64,000 nucleotides of DNA from Bizionia myxarmorum (GCF_008086205.1 NZ_VSKK01000005.1:79404-143403); one strand, 5' to 3'; shown: positions 1 to 10,813, numbered from the stretch's first letter. Program-made: numbers and translations. The notes: generated by a model from the letters alone, not told the origin.

Positions 1-1
1 T

Positions 2-3000
2 AGTATAAATGGCGGTACATTCCAATCCAATAATACATTTACCAACTTAACGCCAGGAACTTATTCCGTAATTGTTCGGGATGCTTACGGTTGTGAGTCA
101 GACGCTATTTCGCAAACCATTGGTGGGGCATTAATTGGAACTGCCATATTAACCAAAAATTTAGATTGTCGCACGAATCCAAATGCGTCTATCCTTACAA
201 CTATTGCAGGCGGTATTGCACCTTATACATATGATGTATCGTATAACGGTGGACCATTTGCCGGAAATACAACCGTTGTTGGAAATGCCTTTGTTTATTC
301 AACAGGAACCGATGGCACTTACACGTTTCTAATTACAGATTCATTAGGTTGTACCACTCAAACTTCGGTTATCAATATTATTCCTTTACCATTATTAGAT
401 GCACCAACGGTTACCGTTACGCAAAATAATTTATGTTTTGGGGATAACTCGGGAGCTATAACGGTTGTACCTTCTGGTGGATTATCACCTTATACTATTT
501 TAGTTGAAAACACGACTACAGGAACTAATTATGGTTCTCAAACTACAGGTTTGGAAGCTGGTGTTTACACTATTACAGTAACGGATGCCAATACCTGTTC
601 TATAACTGAAACAGCAACTATTACACAACCTGATGCCATTGCGTATGATGTTGTTAAAGTAGATATAACCTGTGATGTATCAGGAGGAACTTCTACTGGA
701 ACTATTACAGTAGAAAATGTTTCAGGAGGAACTCCAGAATACACATATTATGTGTCTAATAACTTTGGTTATTCGGCTAGTTACCCAACAACCTCTGGCG
801 GGGAAGACCATACATTTACCATAATAGATTATGGTATTTATACCGTAGATGTCGTAGATGCTAATGGTTGCTCGCTTGTAACACAAAACATTACAATAGC
901 ATCTCCTCCAGGTAGTTTAGTTATTGATATTACGACACTTACCTCCGATTGTAGTACAGGGGGAACTGCTGTTATTACGGTGACGCCTGTAGTTAGTAGC
1001 GGAAACTATGAATTTGCTGTTCTGGAATATAATACAATTCCATACTCAAACAATTATCAAAATGCTGATTCAGGAACACCAGAAACATCAACTTTCACAG
1101 GTTTAACGCCAGGTGTTACCTACACTTTTGTAGTGCATGATATGTCAAACGATTGTTATTATTTTGAAACTGCAACAGGACCAATTGATTCATTATCCAA
1201 TTTATCAGTGGTCTCTTATGATGTAAACAATGTAACCTGTACAGGTAATGGCGATGGAAGTGTGTCCTTTACTATTGATAATTATGATACAGGAGCCACA
1301 GGTGTTGCTTATGAAATATTTAATTTTCAATCAAATGTATCAACGGGAATTACAGGTACAATTTCTCCCCTATCAGGCGGTGCAGAAACGGTATCCAACG
1401 TTGGGCCTTTAGCATCTGGACAGTATTATATTTTACTATCAGAAATTGGTGGCGCTTATAATGATTGTTCCGCTGCTACTTCTGATTTTAATATTACGGA
1501 ATCATCCAATTTATTAGCAATTTCAGCAAATCTTACAGCTAGTGATAACTGTAATGTTGATGCAGGTGTTATTACAGCAACTGGACAATTTGGAACACCG
1601 CCTTATGAATTTCAATTAAATGTAGCAGGTGATCCAGCTCCAGATACAGCAACATGGACAGGAGCTTCAACAAACATTTTTAATGTGGAAGGTGGGAACT
1701 GGGATGTGTATGTGCAAGATGCCTATGGTTGTATTCAAATGGCTTCAGTTTTCGTGCCAACGGATACACCACCGGCTATTACTTTAGCTATTGATGCCAC
1801 TACAACTTGTAATGTTGAAGGAAACTTCAGTATGGTAATAACACGAGATAATACAGTTGGTGTCGCACCTTTCACCTACAGTGTTGATGGCTCTGCGTTT
1901 AATACGTATACCGAAGATGCTTCAAACTCTTTCACTATTACTGGATTAAACTCGGGTGCACATACGGTAACTGTTCAAGATGCAAATGGTTGTACAGACA
2001 TCCAAAATATAATCATTTTAACCCCTATTTCTGGTTTATCAGCAACTAGTATTTCTGCTTCTCCTGATTGTGGAGCTTCAGACGGTATTATTACTATGAC
2101 TGTTGATGGTGGTTCTGGAGTCTATGCCTATACTATTTTACCTAACGATCCTAGCATCACTTTAACAGGAAATATTTTTGAAAATGTGCCTGCTGGAGAT
2201 TACACTATTACAATTACGGATTCTGGAACTTCATGTTCTATTGATGTTCCTGCTTCTATACAAGTGCCGGTTGCACCAAGTATAGCACCAGTTGCAACAG
2301 ATGTTACTTGTAATGGAGGAACCAATGGTACTATTACAGTTAACCTAACAGGAACGAATGCAGATCCTGTATATTCTTATGAAATCACATCTCCTATTAT
2401 CGTAGGTCCTCAAAGCACTAATACGTTTACAGGTTTAGCTGCTGGTGTTTATACCGTAGCAGTAACTTCTGGTCGTGGATGTGTGACTTCTGAAACTATT
2501 ACTATTAATGAACCAGCTGTTATTGCAATAGCCACTACAACAGTTGTAGACTTTGCGTGTATAGTAGATACAAACACTGTTAACAATGCAACTATTACAA
2601 TTAGCGGTGTTACGGGCGGTTCTGGAACTTATATAAACTATGAGTTTATTCAAGGTGCCACTACCCTACAATTTGGAACTAACAATGTTTATAACGAAAC
2701 CAATCCTTTAGGTGGAACCTATACCATAAATGTATATGATAATAATGGTTGCGTTGGAACAACAACAGCCACAATTAATCCGTACACTGAATTATTAACG
2801 TCTACAATTAATATTGATAGCCCAATTGACTGTAATACTGGTGAAACCATAACAATTACAGCTAATTTTAACGGTGGAATACCTGCCATATTAAATTATA
2901 CAGTAATTGGATTAAATGGAAACCCTTATAACCTAACACAAACAACGCCAACCTTCACAGATTTGACTGTAGGAAACTATAGTATAATTGTTGAAAATCC

Positions 3001-6000
3001 AGTTACGGGTTGTCAAGTTGAAACAGTTCATTATGTTTCTGACCCGAATACATTTGATGTGCTAGCGACAGTAGTTTCAAATGTTACCTGTTTTGGAGTT
3101 GCAAATGGAATTGTGCAAATTACATTTATAGATCAAAATACAACGCCAACAGATGACGCTGGCCCTTTTTACTATGTAATTCTTGATAATACAGGAACAT
3201 CTGTTCAAACTGGATCAAGTCCAACTGCAGGCCCATTAACTATTACTAGTTTAGCAAGTGGCATTTATACTTTTGAAGCCACTTTAACAAACAACCCGTT
3301 CTGTCCTGCAAGTATTAATTTCACCATTACAGGGCCATCGGCAGCTTTAATGCTACAAATAAACAGTGCTCCTGTTACTTGTGTTCTTTCTGCCAATGAT
3401 GGAAGTATTTCAGCATCGGCTAGTTTGGGTTGGGGCGCTCCTTATGAGTACCAATTAGAATTAGGCGCTACAGTTATTTCACCGTGGTCCGCAACCAATA
3501 TATTTAATGGTTTATCTGCTGGAACTTATTTAGTAAGTGTTCGTGATGCTAATGGTTGTGTGGTTTCAGCTAATGAAACTCTAGTAGTTCCAACATCAAT
3601 CAGTGGAACTTTAACTGCAAATCCTACAGATCTTGCCTGTTTCAATGATGCCAATGCAACATTAACAGTAAGTGCTATTTCAGGCGGCGCCGGTTCAGGA
3701 TATTTATACACCTTAATTAATGAAGTGACTGGTGCTACTTCAGGACCACAAACAAGTCCTATTTTCACAGGAATTCCTGCTGGGACCTATCATGTTGATA
3801 TTAGCGATGCATGGACTTGTAGCAATCCAACAAATATCGTAATCATTACACAACCTTTAGATATTGCAACGGGGATTGTTTCCTATGTAAATACCGCTAC
3901 GTGTAATAATGATGCTGAAATTCACATTGAAGTATCAGGTGGAACACCGCCATACACGTACAGTACAGATGGCGTAAACTTTACGATTTTAAGTCCTACA
4001 AACTCATTTTTTGTAACAGCTGGAACCTATCAATATTACATTCAAGATTCCAATGGTTGTGATATAACATTAACGAATTCAATTACGGTAAACCCAGTAA
4101 TACCTGTATTTGTTAATCTTGATTTATCAGGTTCAACTATAAACTGTAGCGGTGGTACAAACGGGACAATTTTTGCAACGGCTACCGATGGTTTAGGTAA
4201 CTATTCTTATGAATTAATTGATACAGTTACTAACACTACTGTTCAAGGTCCACAAGCTAGCGGAACTTTTATAGGTATTGGCGCTGGAAACTACCAAGTG
4301 AATGTTTCAAGTGGAATAGATTGTACTGGAGTATCAGAACCTATAATTATTACAGATCCAGATCCGCTTATCGTTTCAACGCCTAAAACTGATATTAGCT
4401 GTTTCGGATTAACAGATGGTAGCATTACTATTGACGCTTCTGGAGGAACTGGAACTTTCCAATATGCTATATCTCCAAATTTAGATCAATTTCATAATTC
4501 AAATGTATTCGACAATTTACCAGCGGGTATCTATACCGTTGTTGCACAAGATGCAAATGGTTGTTTTGAAAGTTTCGAAATAGAAATTATCGAGCCAGAT
4601 CCATTGCAAGCAACATTCGGAACCATTGGTAACGAGTTATGCTTAAATGATGGAAATGGAACCATTACCATCAATATTACAGGTGGTTCAGGAAGTTATT
4701 TAGTGAGTTTGGATAATACCAACTTCACACCGGTTGTTGGAAGTGAATATACTTTTACCGATTTAAGTGGAGATACGTTTTATCAAATATTCATCGTAGA
4801 TTCTAACAATTGTTATGTGAATCCGCCTTTAGAATATTATATGCCACCTGCTGTTGAGGTTATTCCTAGTGTTGTAATTGATGTAACATGTATCAGCAAC
4901 ACACCAGGAAATATAGTTACTTTAAGTGTTAATCCAGAAGTAGATGGTGACGTTCAATATAGTACGGATTATATAACATTCAGCGCAACTAATGTCTTTA
5001 CAGATTTAGCGCCAGGTATTTATACCTATTATGTGCAGCATACTAATGGATGTACTAAAGAAATTGAATTTACAATTCAGGACTTGGATCCAATCACAGC
5101 AAGCGCAGATGTTAGCGCAGATGTATTATGTTTTGGTGAAGCAACTGGAAGTATTACAGTTACTGCAACAGGCGGAACAGGGACTTTAGAGTATGCTATT
5201 TCACCTAGTTTCACATTCCAAACTGATAATATCTTTACAGGTTTAGAAGCTGGATCATATGACGTAATTGTGAGAGACACCATTACTTGTGAATTAACTA
5301 TCTCTAATCTAATTATTTCGCAACCCGTTGCTGAACTTTCAGCTACCATTTCTGGAACAGTTGAAACTTGTTTAAACGCAGCCGATGGAACTATAAACGT
5401 TGTGGTATCGGGCGGAACACCGCCATACTTTACCAGTACGGATGGTATTAACTTTACGCAAGATGTGTTTGATTTTACGGGTCTTGCCGGTAATCAAACC
5501 TATACCATTTATGTAAAAGACGCTAATGATTGTGAAATCCTACCACTAACTTACTTCATTGATGAAGGTGTGGATATTCAAGGTGCTGTGGTTATTGTTG
5601 ATAATTGTACAAATAATGTTGTTGGCAACGACGTAACCGTTACGTTTAACGCAACTTTGGCTGGCGACTTACAATTTAGTACAGACGGTGTAAACTATGT
5701 AACAGGAAATGTATTTACAGACTTTGCTTCTGGTAACCATACCATTTATGTACAACACACAAATGGTTGTATTCAAGAAATTGATTTTACAATTGATAAC
5801 CTGGTTCCAATTACAGCTTCTGTAGGATCTACAGTAGATGTTTTATGTTTTGGTGAAGCAACTGGAAGTATTACAGTTTCGGCAACAGGCGGAACAGGGA
5901 CTTTAGAGTATGCTATTTCTCCTGACTATGATTACCAAACTAGTAATACATTTGATATTTTACCAGCAGGAACCTATGACATAATTGTTAGAGATACCAT

Positions 6001-8425
6001 TACTTGTGAAGTAACACTATCTTCAATAGTTATTGCAGAACCTGCAACCGCAATTACCGCAACAATTCAGGCAACTGTGCCAGAAACGTGTATTAATGCA
6101 GCCGATGGTGAAATAACCATTACAGTGTCTGGTGGAACAGCACCGTATTACACAAGTTTAGATGGTATAAACTTTACACAAGATTTACTAACTTTTACGG
6201 GTCTTAATGGTGGACAAACCTATACCATTTATGTAAAAGATGATAGTGATTGTGAAATAGTACCACTTACCTACACCATTGTTAATGGTGTGGATATTCA
6301 AGGTGCTGTAGTTATTGTTGATAATTGTACGGCTAACGTGGTTGGTAATGAAGTAACTGTTACCTTTAACGCTGCTTTAGCTGGCGATTTACAATTTAGC
6401 ACAGACGGTGTAACCTATGGTGCAGGCAATGTTTTTACAGATTTTGCTCCAGGAAACCATACTATTTATGTGCAACACACCAATGGTTGTATTCAGGAAA
6501 TCGATTTTAACATTGATAACTTGCTTCCCATAACCGCTTCTGTAGGGTCTACAGTAGATGTGTTGTGTTTTGGTGAAGCAACTGGAAGTATTACAGTTAC
6601 TGCCACAGGCGGAACAGGTACTTTAGAGTATGCTATTTCTCCTGACTATGATTACCAAGCTAGTAATACGTTTGATGATTTACCTGCCGGAACCTATGAC
6701 ATAATTGTTAGAGATACCATTACTTGTGAAGTAACTATCAGTAGTGTTATTATTTCGCAGCCTGCTGCTGAACTTTCAGCTATCATTTCTGGAACAGCAG
6801 AAACCTGCTTGAATGCAGCCGATGGAACCATAAATTTAGTGGTATCTGGCGGAACACCTCCATACTTTACAAGTACGGATGGTATTAACTTTACGCAAGA
6901 TGTATTTGATTTCACTGGTCTTGCCGGCGGACAAACCTATACCATTCACGTAAAAGATGCTAATGATTGTGAAATTCTACCACTAACCTATACAATTGAA
7001 GCTGGTTTTGATATTCAAGCAAGCGTTTCTATTGTAGATACATGTGTAAACAATGTTAACAGTAACGAAATTACTATAAATGTCAGTTCAACAGTAGTTG
7101 GCAATGTGCAGTATAGTTTAGATGGTATTTCATACGGAAACTCTAATGTCTTTACAGGTTTAGCTGATGGAAATTACACGGCTTATGTTCAGCACATCAA
7201 TGGTTGTATAGACACGGCAGCATTTACCGTTACAAGTTTAGCAGCCATAACCATGAACTTAACTCCTACCAACGTTTTATGTAATGGTGAAGACTCTGGA
7301 AGTATTTTAGTTAGTGCAAGTGGCGGAACAAATAATTTAACCTACGCGCTTTCTCCAAACTATGTACAAACAGCAAGTAACGTTTTCAATGATTTAGTAG
7401 CTGGAAACTATACAATTCGTGTGTATGATGAAACAGGGTGCTATATAGAAGACAGTACTACTATTTCTCAACCAAATGCACTTCTAGCAACTTTAATTTC
7501 TACTTATGAAGAAATATGTGTTGAAGATGATAATGGTGAAATTGAGATAAGCATTCCTGCAGGTGCTGGAACAGCTCCTTATTTTACGAGTTTAAATAAT
7601 GAAAACAACTATGTTCAAGACCAGTATATTTTTGATGGTCTAGATGGTGGTCAAACCTATACTATTTACATTAAGGATGGGAATGATTGTACAACTACTC
7701 TAGATGTAACATTACAAGCACCAACTTTTATTGATGCTTCTCCAGAGGTTATCTATACCTGTGATGACAATGTGGTTACTATCAATGTAGATCCAAGTGT
7801 CGCTAATGATGTGATGTACTTTTTAGATGGTGGAATCGGACAAGCTAGTAATGTTTATAACGGCCTGTCTGCAGGAAATCACAGTGTAGAAATTATACAT
7901 GCAGCATCAGGTTGTTCAGAAACTGTTCCGTTCTTTATAAACACCGTTATTCCTTTAGGTTTAACAGTGGTTGAAACAGGAATTAATCAAGTTACGGCAA
8001 CAGCTTCAGGTGGATCTGGTGGATATACCTACTTCTTTAACGGTTATGATAATGGAAGTAACAATGTTTTCACCTACTACGAATCTGGAACTATTGTAGT
8101 TCGCGTGGTAGACCAGAACGGTTGTGAAATTACACAAACCCTACAAGTTGTATTTGTAGATATTGAAATTCCTAATGTATTTACACCAGATGGAAATGGT
8201 CAGAATGATGAATGGGGTCCTGGAAAAACTGAAAATTATCCAGATATCCGCACACTTATTTATGACAGACATGGTCGTGTTGTAGGCACCTTAAGACAAG
8301 GACAAACTTGGAATGGTGAGTATAACGGAAATCCATTACCAACAGGTGATTACTGGTATGTTATCAATTTAGGAAGCGCTAAAGATAACCGTGAATTTGT
8401 TGGACACTTTACATTATATAGATAA
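2..8425 (+). CDS. Giant SprB-like repeat adhesin, T9SS type B C-terminal signal (5' partial)
   Basis: The reading frame is open from base 2, so this is the last 2807 residues of a larger protein whose start lies upstream. It is a cell-surface protein built of tandem beta-sandwich modules of roughly 80 residues, rich in Thr, Ser, Gly and Asn. Each typically carries a phrase like DVLCFGEATGSI, a GGTP or GGTG turn and an AGTYT-type strand, with one or two Cys. The last ~85 residues (from IPNVFTPDGNGQND to the terminal HFTLYR) are the gliding-motility-associated C-terminal domain, the type B sorting signal of the Bacteroidota type IX secretion system, which directs export across the outer membrane. 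The next gene is PorP/SprF, the usual partner of this class. SprB-type gliding or attachment function is inferred from family and context. Confidence 0.9.
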   Translation, partial: SINGGTFQSNNTFTNLTPGTYSVIVRDAYGCESDAISQTIGGALIGTAILTKNLDCRTNPNASILTTIAGGIAPYTYDVSYNGGPFAGNTTVVGNAFVYSTGTDGTYTFLITDSLGCTTQTSVINIIPLPLLDAPTVTVTQNNLCFGDNSGAITVVPSGGLSPYTILVENTTTGTNYGSQTTGLEAGVYTITVTDANTCSITETATITQPDAIAYDVVKVDITCDVSGGTSTGTITVENVSGGTPEYTYYVSNNFGYSASYPTTSGGEDHTFTIIDYGIYTVDVVDANGCSLVTQNITIASPPGSLVIDITTLTSDCSTGGTAVITVTPVVSSGNYEFAVLEYNTIPYSNNYQNADSGTPETSTFTGLTPGVTYTFVVHDMSNDCYYFETATGPIDSLSNLSVVSYDVNNVTCTGNGDGSVSFTIDNYDTGATGVAYEIFNFQSNVSTGITGTISPLSGGAETVSNVGPLASGQYYILLSEIGGAYNDCSAATSDFNITESSNLLAISANLTASDNCNVDAGVITATGQFGTPPYEFQLNVAGDPAPDTATWTGASTNIFNVEGGNWDVYVQDAYGCIQMASVFVPTDTPPAITLAIDATTTCNVEGNFSMVITRDNTVGVAPFTYSVDGSAFNTYTEDASNSFTITGLNSGAHTVTVQDANGCTDIQNIIILTPISGLSATSISASPDCGASDGIITMTVDGGSGVYAYTILPNDPSITLTGNIFENVPAGDYTITITDSGTSCSIDVPASIQVPVAPSIAPVATDVTCNGGTNGTITVNLTGTNADPVYSYEITSPIIVGPQSTNTFTGLAAGVYTVAVTSGRGCVTSETITINEPAVIAIATTTVVDFACIVDTNTVNNATITISGVTGGSGTYINYEFIQGATTLQFGTNNVYNETNPLGGTYTINVYDNNGCVGTTTATINPYTELLTSTINIDSPIDCNTGETITITANFNGGIPAILNYTVIGLNGNPYNLTQTTPTFTDLTVGNYSIIVENPVTGCQVETVHYVSDPNTFDVLATVVSNVTCFGVANGIVQITFIDQNTTPTDDAGPFYYVILDNTGTSVQTGSSPTAGPLTITSLASGIYTFEATLTNNPFCPASINFTITGPSAALMLQINSAPVTCVLSANDGSISASASLGWGAPYEYQLELGATVISPWSATNIFNGLSAGTYLVSVRDANGCVVSANETLVVPTSISGTLTANPTDLACFNDANATLTVSAISGGAGSGYLYTLINEVTGATSGPQTSPIFTGIPAGTYHVDISDAWTCSNPTNIVIITQPLDIATGIVSYVNTATCNNDAEIHIEVSGGTPPYTYSTDGVNFTILSPTNSFFVTAGTYQYYIQDSNGCDITLTNSITVNPVIPVFVNLDLSGSTINCSGGTNGTIFATATDGLGNYSYELIDTVTNTTVQGPQASGTFIGIGAGNYQVNVSSGIDCTGVSEPIIITDPDPLIVSTPKTDISCFGLTDGSITIDASGGTGTFQYAISPNLDQFHNSNVFDNLPAGIYTVVAQDANGCFESFEIEIIEPDPLQATFGTIGNELCLNDGNGTITINITGGSGSYLVSLDNTNFTPVVGSEYTFTDLSGDTFYQIFIVDSNNCYVNPPLEYYMPPAVEVIPSVVIDVTCISNTPGNIVTLSVNPEVDGDVQYSTDYITFSATNVFTDLAPGIYTYYVQHTNGCTKEIEFTIQDLDPITASADVSADVLCFGEATGSITVTATGGTGTLEYAISPSFTFQTDNIFTGLEAGSYDVIVRDTITCELTISNLIISQPVAELSATISGTVETCLNAADGTINVVVSGGTPPYFTSTDGINFTQDVFDFTGLAGNQTYTIYVKDANDCEILPLTYFIDEGVDIQGAVVIVDNCTNNVVGNDVTVTFNATLAGDLQFSTDGVNYVTGNVFTDFASGNHTIYVQHTNGCIQEIDFTIDNLVPITASVGSTVDVLCFGEATGSITVSATGGTGTLEYAISPDYDYQTSNTFDILPAGTYDIIVRDTITCEVTLSSIVIAEPATAITATIQATVPETCINAADGEITITVSGGTAPYYTSLDGINFTQDLLTFTGLNGGQTYTIYVKDDSDCEIVPLTYTIVNGVDIQGAVVIVDNCTANVVGNEVTVTFNAALAGDLQFSTDGVTYGAGNVFTDFAPGNHTIYVQHTNGCIQEIDFNIDNLLPITASVGSTVDVLCFGEATGSITVTATGGTGTLEYAISPDYDYQASNTFDDLPAGTYDIIVRDTITCEVTISSVIISQPAAELSAIISGTAETCLNAADGTINLVVSGGTPPYFTSTDGINFTQDVFDFTGLAGGQTYTIHVKDANDCEILPLTYTIEAGFDIQASVSIVDTCVNNVNSNEITINVSSTVVGNVQYSLDGISYGNSNVFTGLADGNYTAYVQHINGCIDTAAFTVTSLAAITMNLTPTNVLCNGEDSGSILVSASGGTNNLTYALSPNYVQTASNVFNDLVAGNYTIRVYDETGCYIEDSTTISQPNALLATLISTYEEICVEDDNGEIEISIPAGAGTAPYFTSLNNENNYVQDQYIFDGLDGGQTYTIYIKDGNDCTTTLDVTLQAPTFIDASPEVIYTCDDNVVTINVDPSVANDVMYFLDGGIGQASNVYNGLSAGNHSVEIIHAASGCSETVPFFINTVIPLGLTVVETGINQVTATASGGSGGYTYFFNGYDNGSNNVFTYYESGTIVVRVVDQNGCEITQTLQVVFVDIEIPNVFTPDGNGQNDEWGPGKTENYPDIRTLIYDRHGRVVGTLRQGQTWNGEYNGNPLPTGDYWYVINLGSAKDNREFVGHFTLYR
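5093..7020 (+). repeat. 717-720 bp internal tandem repeats in the adhesin
   Basis: A block beginning near GATGT at 5120 recurs at 5837 and 6557, giving periods of 717 and 720 bp (239-240 residues). Each unit holds three modules. Similarity at DNA level is high, with long identical stretches such as the run around GGTGAAGCAACTGGAAGTAT, which points to recent duplication or gene conversion within the gene. Older, more diverged modules flank it on both sides. Confidence 0.85.
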
Positions 8426-8435
8426 ACACTAAATC

Positions 8436-8467
8436 ATGCCACAACTACCCCCAAACGGTTGTGGCAT
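8436..8467 (+). terminator. Intrinsic terminator after the adhesin gene
   Basis: ATGCCACAAC at 8436-8445 and GTTGTGGCAT at 8458-8467 form a perfect 10-bp stem with a 12-nt loop, 10 nt after the stop codon. The T-run that follows is weak and A-rich first, so termination may be partial, allowing some read-through into porP. Confidence 0.6.
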
Positions 8468-8496
8468 AATAAAACAAAGTTTTTAAAACGATACCT

Positions 8497-9441
8497 ATGA
8501 AAAACTTATACCTACTTACTGCCTTGCTCCTTTGCTCCATTTTTGGATACAGTCAGGAATTAACAATACCTACTTATACGCAATACTTGGCTGATAACCC
8601 GTTTATTATTTCACCTGCTTATGCTGGTATTGGCGATTATGTGAAAATTAGAGCCAATGGTCTTACCCAATGGGTTGGCATCAAGGACGCACCAGATATG
8701 CAATCTCTAGCTGCCGATATGCGTTTAGGCGAACGCTCTGGTGTGGGCTTATTTCTATATAATGATAAAAATGGTTTTACAGAACAACGCGGATTTAGAG
8801 CCTCATTTGCACATCATTTAACGTTGGATAAAGGTCGTGATCAATTTGTTTCCTTCGGAATGTCCTATAACATGAATATCTTTCAATTGGATATTTCTAA
8901 ATATAATGTTTCGGATATTTCAATAGAAAATGATCGAAAAATGATAAATCATAACTTTGATGTTGCCGCTTTATATCGTTTGGAATCTTTTTATGCTAGT
9001 TTCACTGCTAGTAACATCTTGGATAAAGATTTAGATAAATTCGGGATTAATGAGCCAGGTAAACTTCGAAATTACCAATTATACACCGGTTATGTTTTTA
9101 ATAGAAGTCGAAATAGCGATTATGAAATAGAACCTTCACTTTACATTCAGTATTTTGAAGGTGATGGAAGATCAACTACCGATTTAAACCTAAAGTATAG
9201 AAGATTATTAAAAAATGACAACTATTTTTGGGCGGGACTAAGCTATCGTTTTTTAAATGATCAGATAATGGAACCTTTAAATATTGGTCCTATGGCGGGC
9301 GTTAAAGTATCTAATTTTTACTTTGCTTACTCCTACCAAATTATTACCAATGAGTTAATTAATAATAACAGTGGCACGCACATGGTTACCATTGGTCTTG
9401 ATATTTTCCAAGGCGTCAGTAACTGTCGTTGTACCTTATAG
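8497..9441 (+). CDS. PorP/SprF family type IX secretion membrane protein
   Basis: A 314-residue outer-membrane protein with a signal peptide (about residues 1-20, ending FGYSQ) and a sequence that begins PTYTQYLADNPFIISPAYAG, the hallmark of the PorP/SprF family. The rest is a predicted beta-barrel. In gliding flavobacteria SprF is needed for secretion of SprB, and PorP/SprF-like proteins pair with substrates carrying type B C-terminal signals. Its position 71 bp after such a substrate suggests it serves that adhesin. The C-terminal CRC motif near the end is unusual but at the very terminus. Family assignment is firm; substrate pairing is inferred from adjacency. Confidence 0.9.
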   Translation: MKNLYLLTALLLCSIFGYSQELTIPTYTQYLADNPFIISPAYAGIGDYVKIRANGLTQWVGIKDAPDMQSLAADMRLGERSGVGLFLYNDKNGFTEQRGFRASFAHHLTLDKGRDQFVSFGMSYNMNIFQLDISKYNVSDISIENDRKMINHNFDVAALYRLESFYASFTASNILDKDLDKFGINEPGKLRNYQLYTGYVFNRSRNSDYEIEPSLYIQYFEGDGRSTTDLNLKYRRLLKNDNYFWAGLSYRFLNDQIMEPLNIGPMAGVKVSNFYFAYSYQIITNELINNNSGTHMVTIGLDIFQGVSNCRCTL

Positions 9442-9464
9442 GTATTTGGAAATCTTTGTTTTCT

Positions 9465-9497
9465 AGCCATAAAGTTATGCTTTATGGCTTTTTTTTA
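9465..9497 (+). terminator. Intrinsic terminator after porP/sprF
   Basis: AGCCATAAAG (9465-9474) pairs with CTTTATGGCT (9480-9489) around a 5-nt loop and is followed by a run of T residues; a strong rho-independent terminator that closes the adhesin operon. Confidence 0.85.
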
Positions 9498-9591
9498 TCC
9501 ACTAATCATATTATTAGTATAATTTTACAGTCCAAAATATTTACGGCACAATAAATGCAACATCAGCCGTTATATAACCTAATTTTTAACT

Positions 9592-10371
9592 ATGCGCTAT
9601 TTATTAATTATTTTAAGTTTGGTGTTTTGCCAAATGGGCTTTGCTCAAAATACAGCCGTTTCAACTAATGAAACTTTAAAATTCACGGCAGCTTATAACA
9701 TGTCTGGTATTATGACGGATTTGGCTGAAGTTTCTATGGAAACTGGTTTGGTAAAAACCTCCAAAGCCACCTTATTACGATTGAGATTAACGGCGACAAC
9801 TTACAGTAAATGGGATAGCTTTTTTAAAATACGCGATTTATATGAAAGTTATGTAAGCCCAACTACCCTAACGCCATATTTGCATAAACGTGATATTAAT
9901 GAAGGTGGCTATTATAAATTTATGCAATATAAATTTCAACATAAATCTAAAACCATTGCTAGTACCAAGAAAAAACGTCGTGGAGATGGCACTATTTGGG
10001 AGGAAAATAAAAGTCTTTCTGTTGGAAGTTCTACCAATGATATTGTTACCAGCATTTATAAAATTAGAAACTTAAATTTAGATGAAGCTGTTAAAGGAAA
10101 AACCTTTCCTATGACTATTATTTTTGATAATAAAGAATTTAAAGCGTCAGTTGTTTATTTAGGAACTGAAACCATAAGTACAGGAATTGGTAAAAAATTA
10201 TGTCATAAATTAGCTATTTCTGTTAATAATAGTACTGTTTTAAAAGGTTCTAATGACAATTTATTGTGGTTAACGGCCGATGCTAACAAAATACCTGTTC
10301 ATGCCAAATTTAAAATTGCAGTTGGTAATGGAGAATTAAAAATCAAATCGGCTTCTGGTTTAAAAAACTAA
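9592..10371 (+). CDS. DUF3108 domain protein, secreted
   Basis: A 259-residue protein with a signal peptide of about 18 residues (MRYLLIILSLVFCQMGFAQ). The mature part starts NETLKFTAAYNMSGIMTDLAEVS and has alternating strands, matching DUF3108, a periplasmic or outer-membrane-associated family of unknown function that is common in Bacteroidota and Proteobacteria. It ends 7 bp before the next gene, so the two are probably co-transcribed. The function is not known; lipid or envelope roles have been suggested for the family only from context. Confidence 0.75.
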   Translation: MRYLLIILSLVFCQMGFAQNTAVSTNETLKFTAAYNMSGIMTDLAEVSMETGLVKTSKATLLRLRLTATTYSKWDSFFKIRDLYESYVSPTTLTPYLHKRDINEGGYYKFMQYKFQHKSKTIASTKKKRRGDGTIWEENKSLSVGSSTNDIVTSIYKIRNLNLDEAVKGKTFPMTIIFDNKEFKASVVYLGTETISTGIGKKLCHKLAISVNNSTVLKGSNDNLLWLTADANKIPVHAKFKIAVGNGELKIKSASGLKN

Positions 10372-10378
10372 TTATTTT

Positions 10379-10813
10379 ATGAGAATTCTTTTTATAATTT
10401 TAAGTGTTATTTCAGCGGTATTAGCGGTTATTCTAGCTGTTTTACCACTATCTAATTTGGCTTTTATTCCGGCTTTATTAGCACTCATTTTTGGCGTTTT
10501 GGCATTCTATTTATCCAATAAACAGGAAAAACCGAAGCACACCATTAAATTGGCTTTCTTATTAACACTAATTGCAATTTCTTTTTCTACTTATAAAGCT
10601 ATTTTTAATACCTCTGAAGTTGGAAATATTGAAAAGCTTGAAGAAACCCAGAAAAAATCGGAAGCTGAAGCTATTGAAGAATTGGAAGATTTGGATTTAG
10701 AAGATTTCGATTTGGAGGAACTTGAGATAGAAGAAATAGACATTGAAGAAATTGAGATAGAAGAAATAGATATACAAGATATAGACTTGGAAGATATTGA
10801 TATAGAAATATAA
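10379..10813 (+). CDS. Small membrane protein with acidic Asp/Glu-Ile repeat tail
   Basis: A 144-residue protein I do not recognise. Residues 1-47 form two membrane segments, a third lies at about 59-78, and after a charged linker the last ~45 residues are almost only Glu, Asp, Ile and Leu in a repeat of the type EEIDIEEIEIEEIDI. That tail would be a highly negative, alternating strand or helix facing one side of the membrane. The DNA of the tail is a GAAATAGA/GATATAGA-like short-period repeat, prone to slippage. It follows the DUF3108 gene by 7 bp and is closed by a terminator at 10836-10869. Confidence 0.7.
   Translation: MRILFIILSVISAVLAVILAVLPLSNLAFIPALLALIFGVLAFYLSNKQEKPKHTIKLAFLLTLIAISFSTYKAIFNTSEVGNIEKLEETQKKSEAEAIEELEDLDLEDFDLEELEIEEIDIEEIEIEEIDIQDIDLEDIDIEI

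Noticed and set aside
5093..7020. Insertion sequence or duplicated genes
   Set aside because: The repeats are in frame, a multiple of protein modules, without transposase or terminal inverted repeats.
9890..10075. Small plus-strand ORF inside the DUF3108 gene
   Set aside because: Out of frame within a well-supported gene, no sensible protein features.
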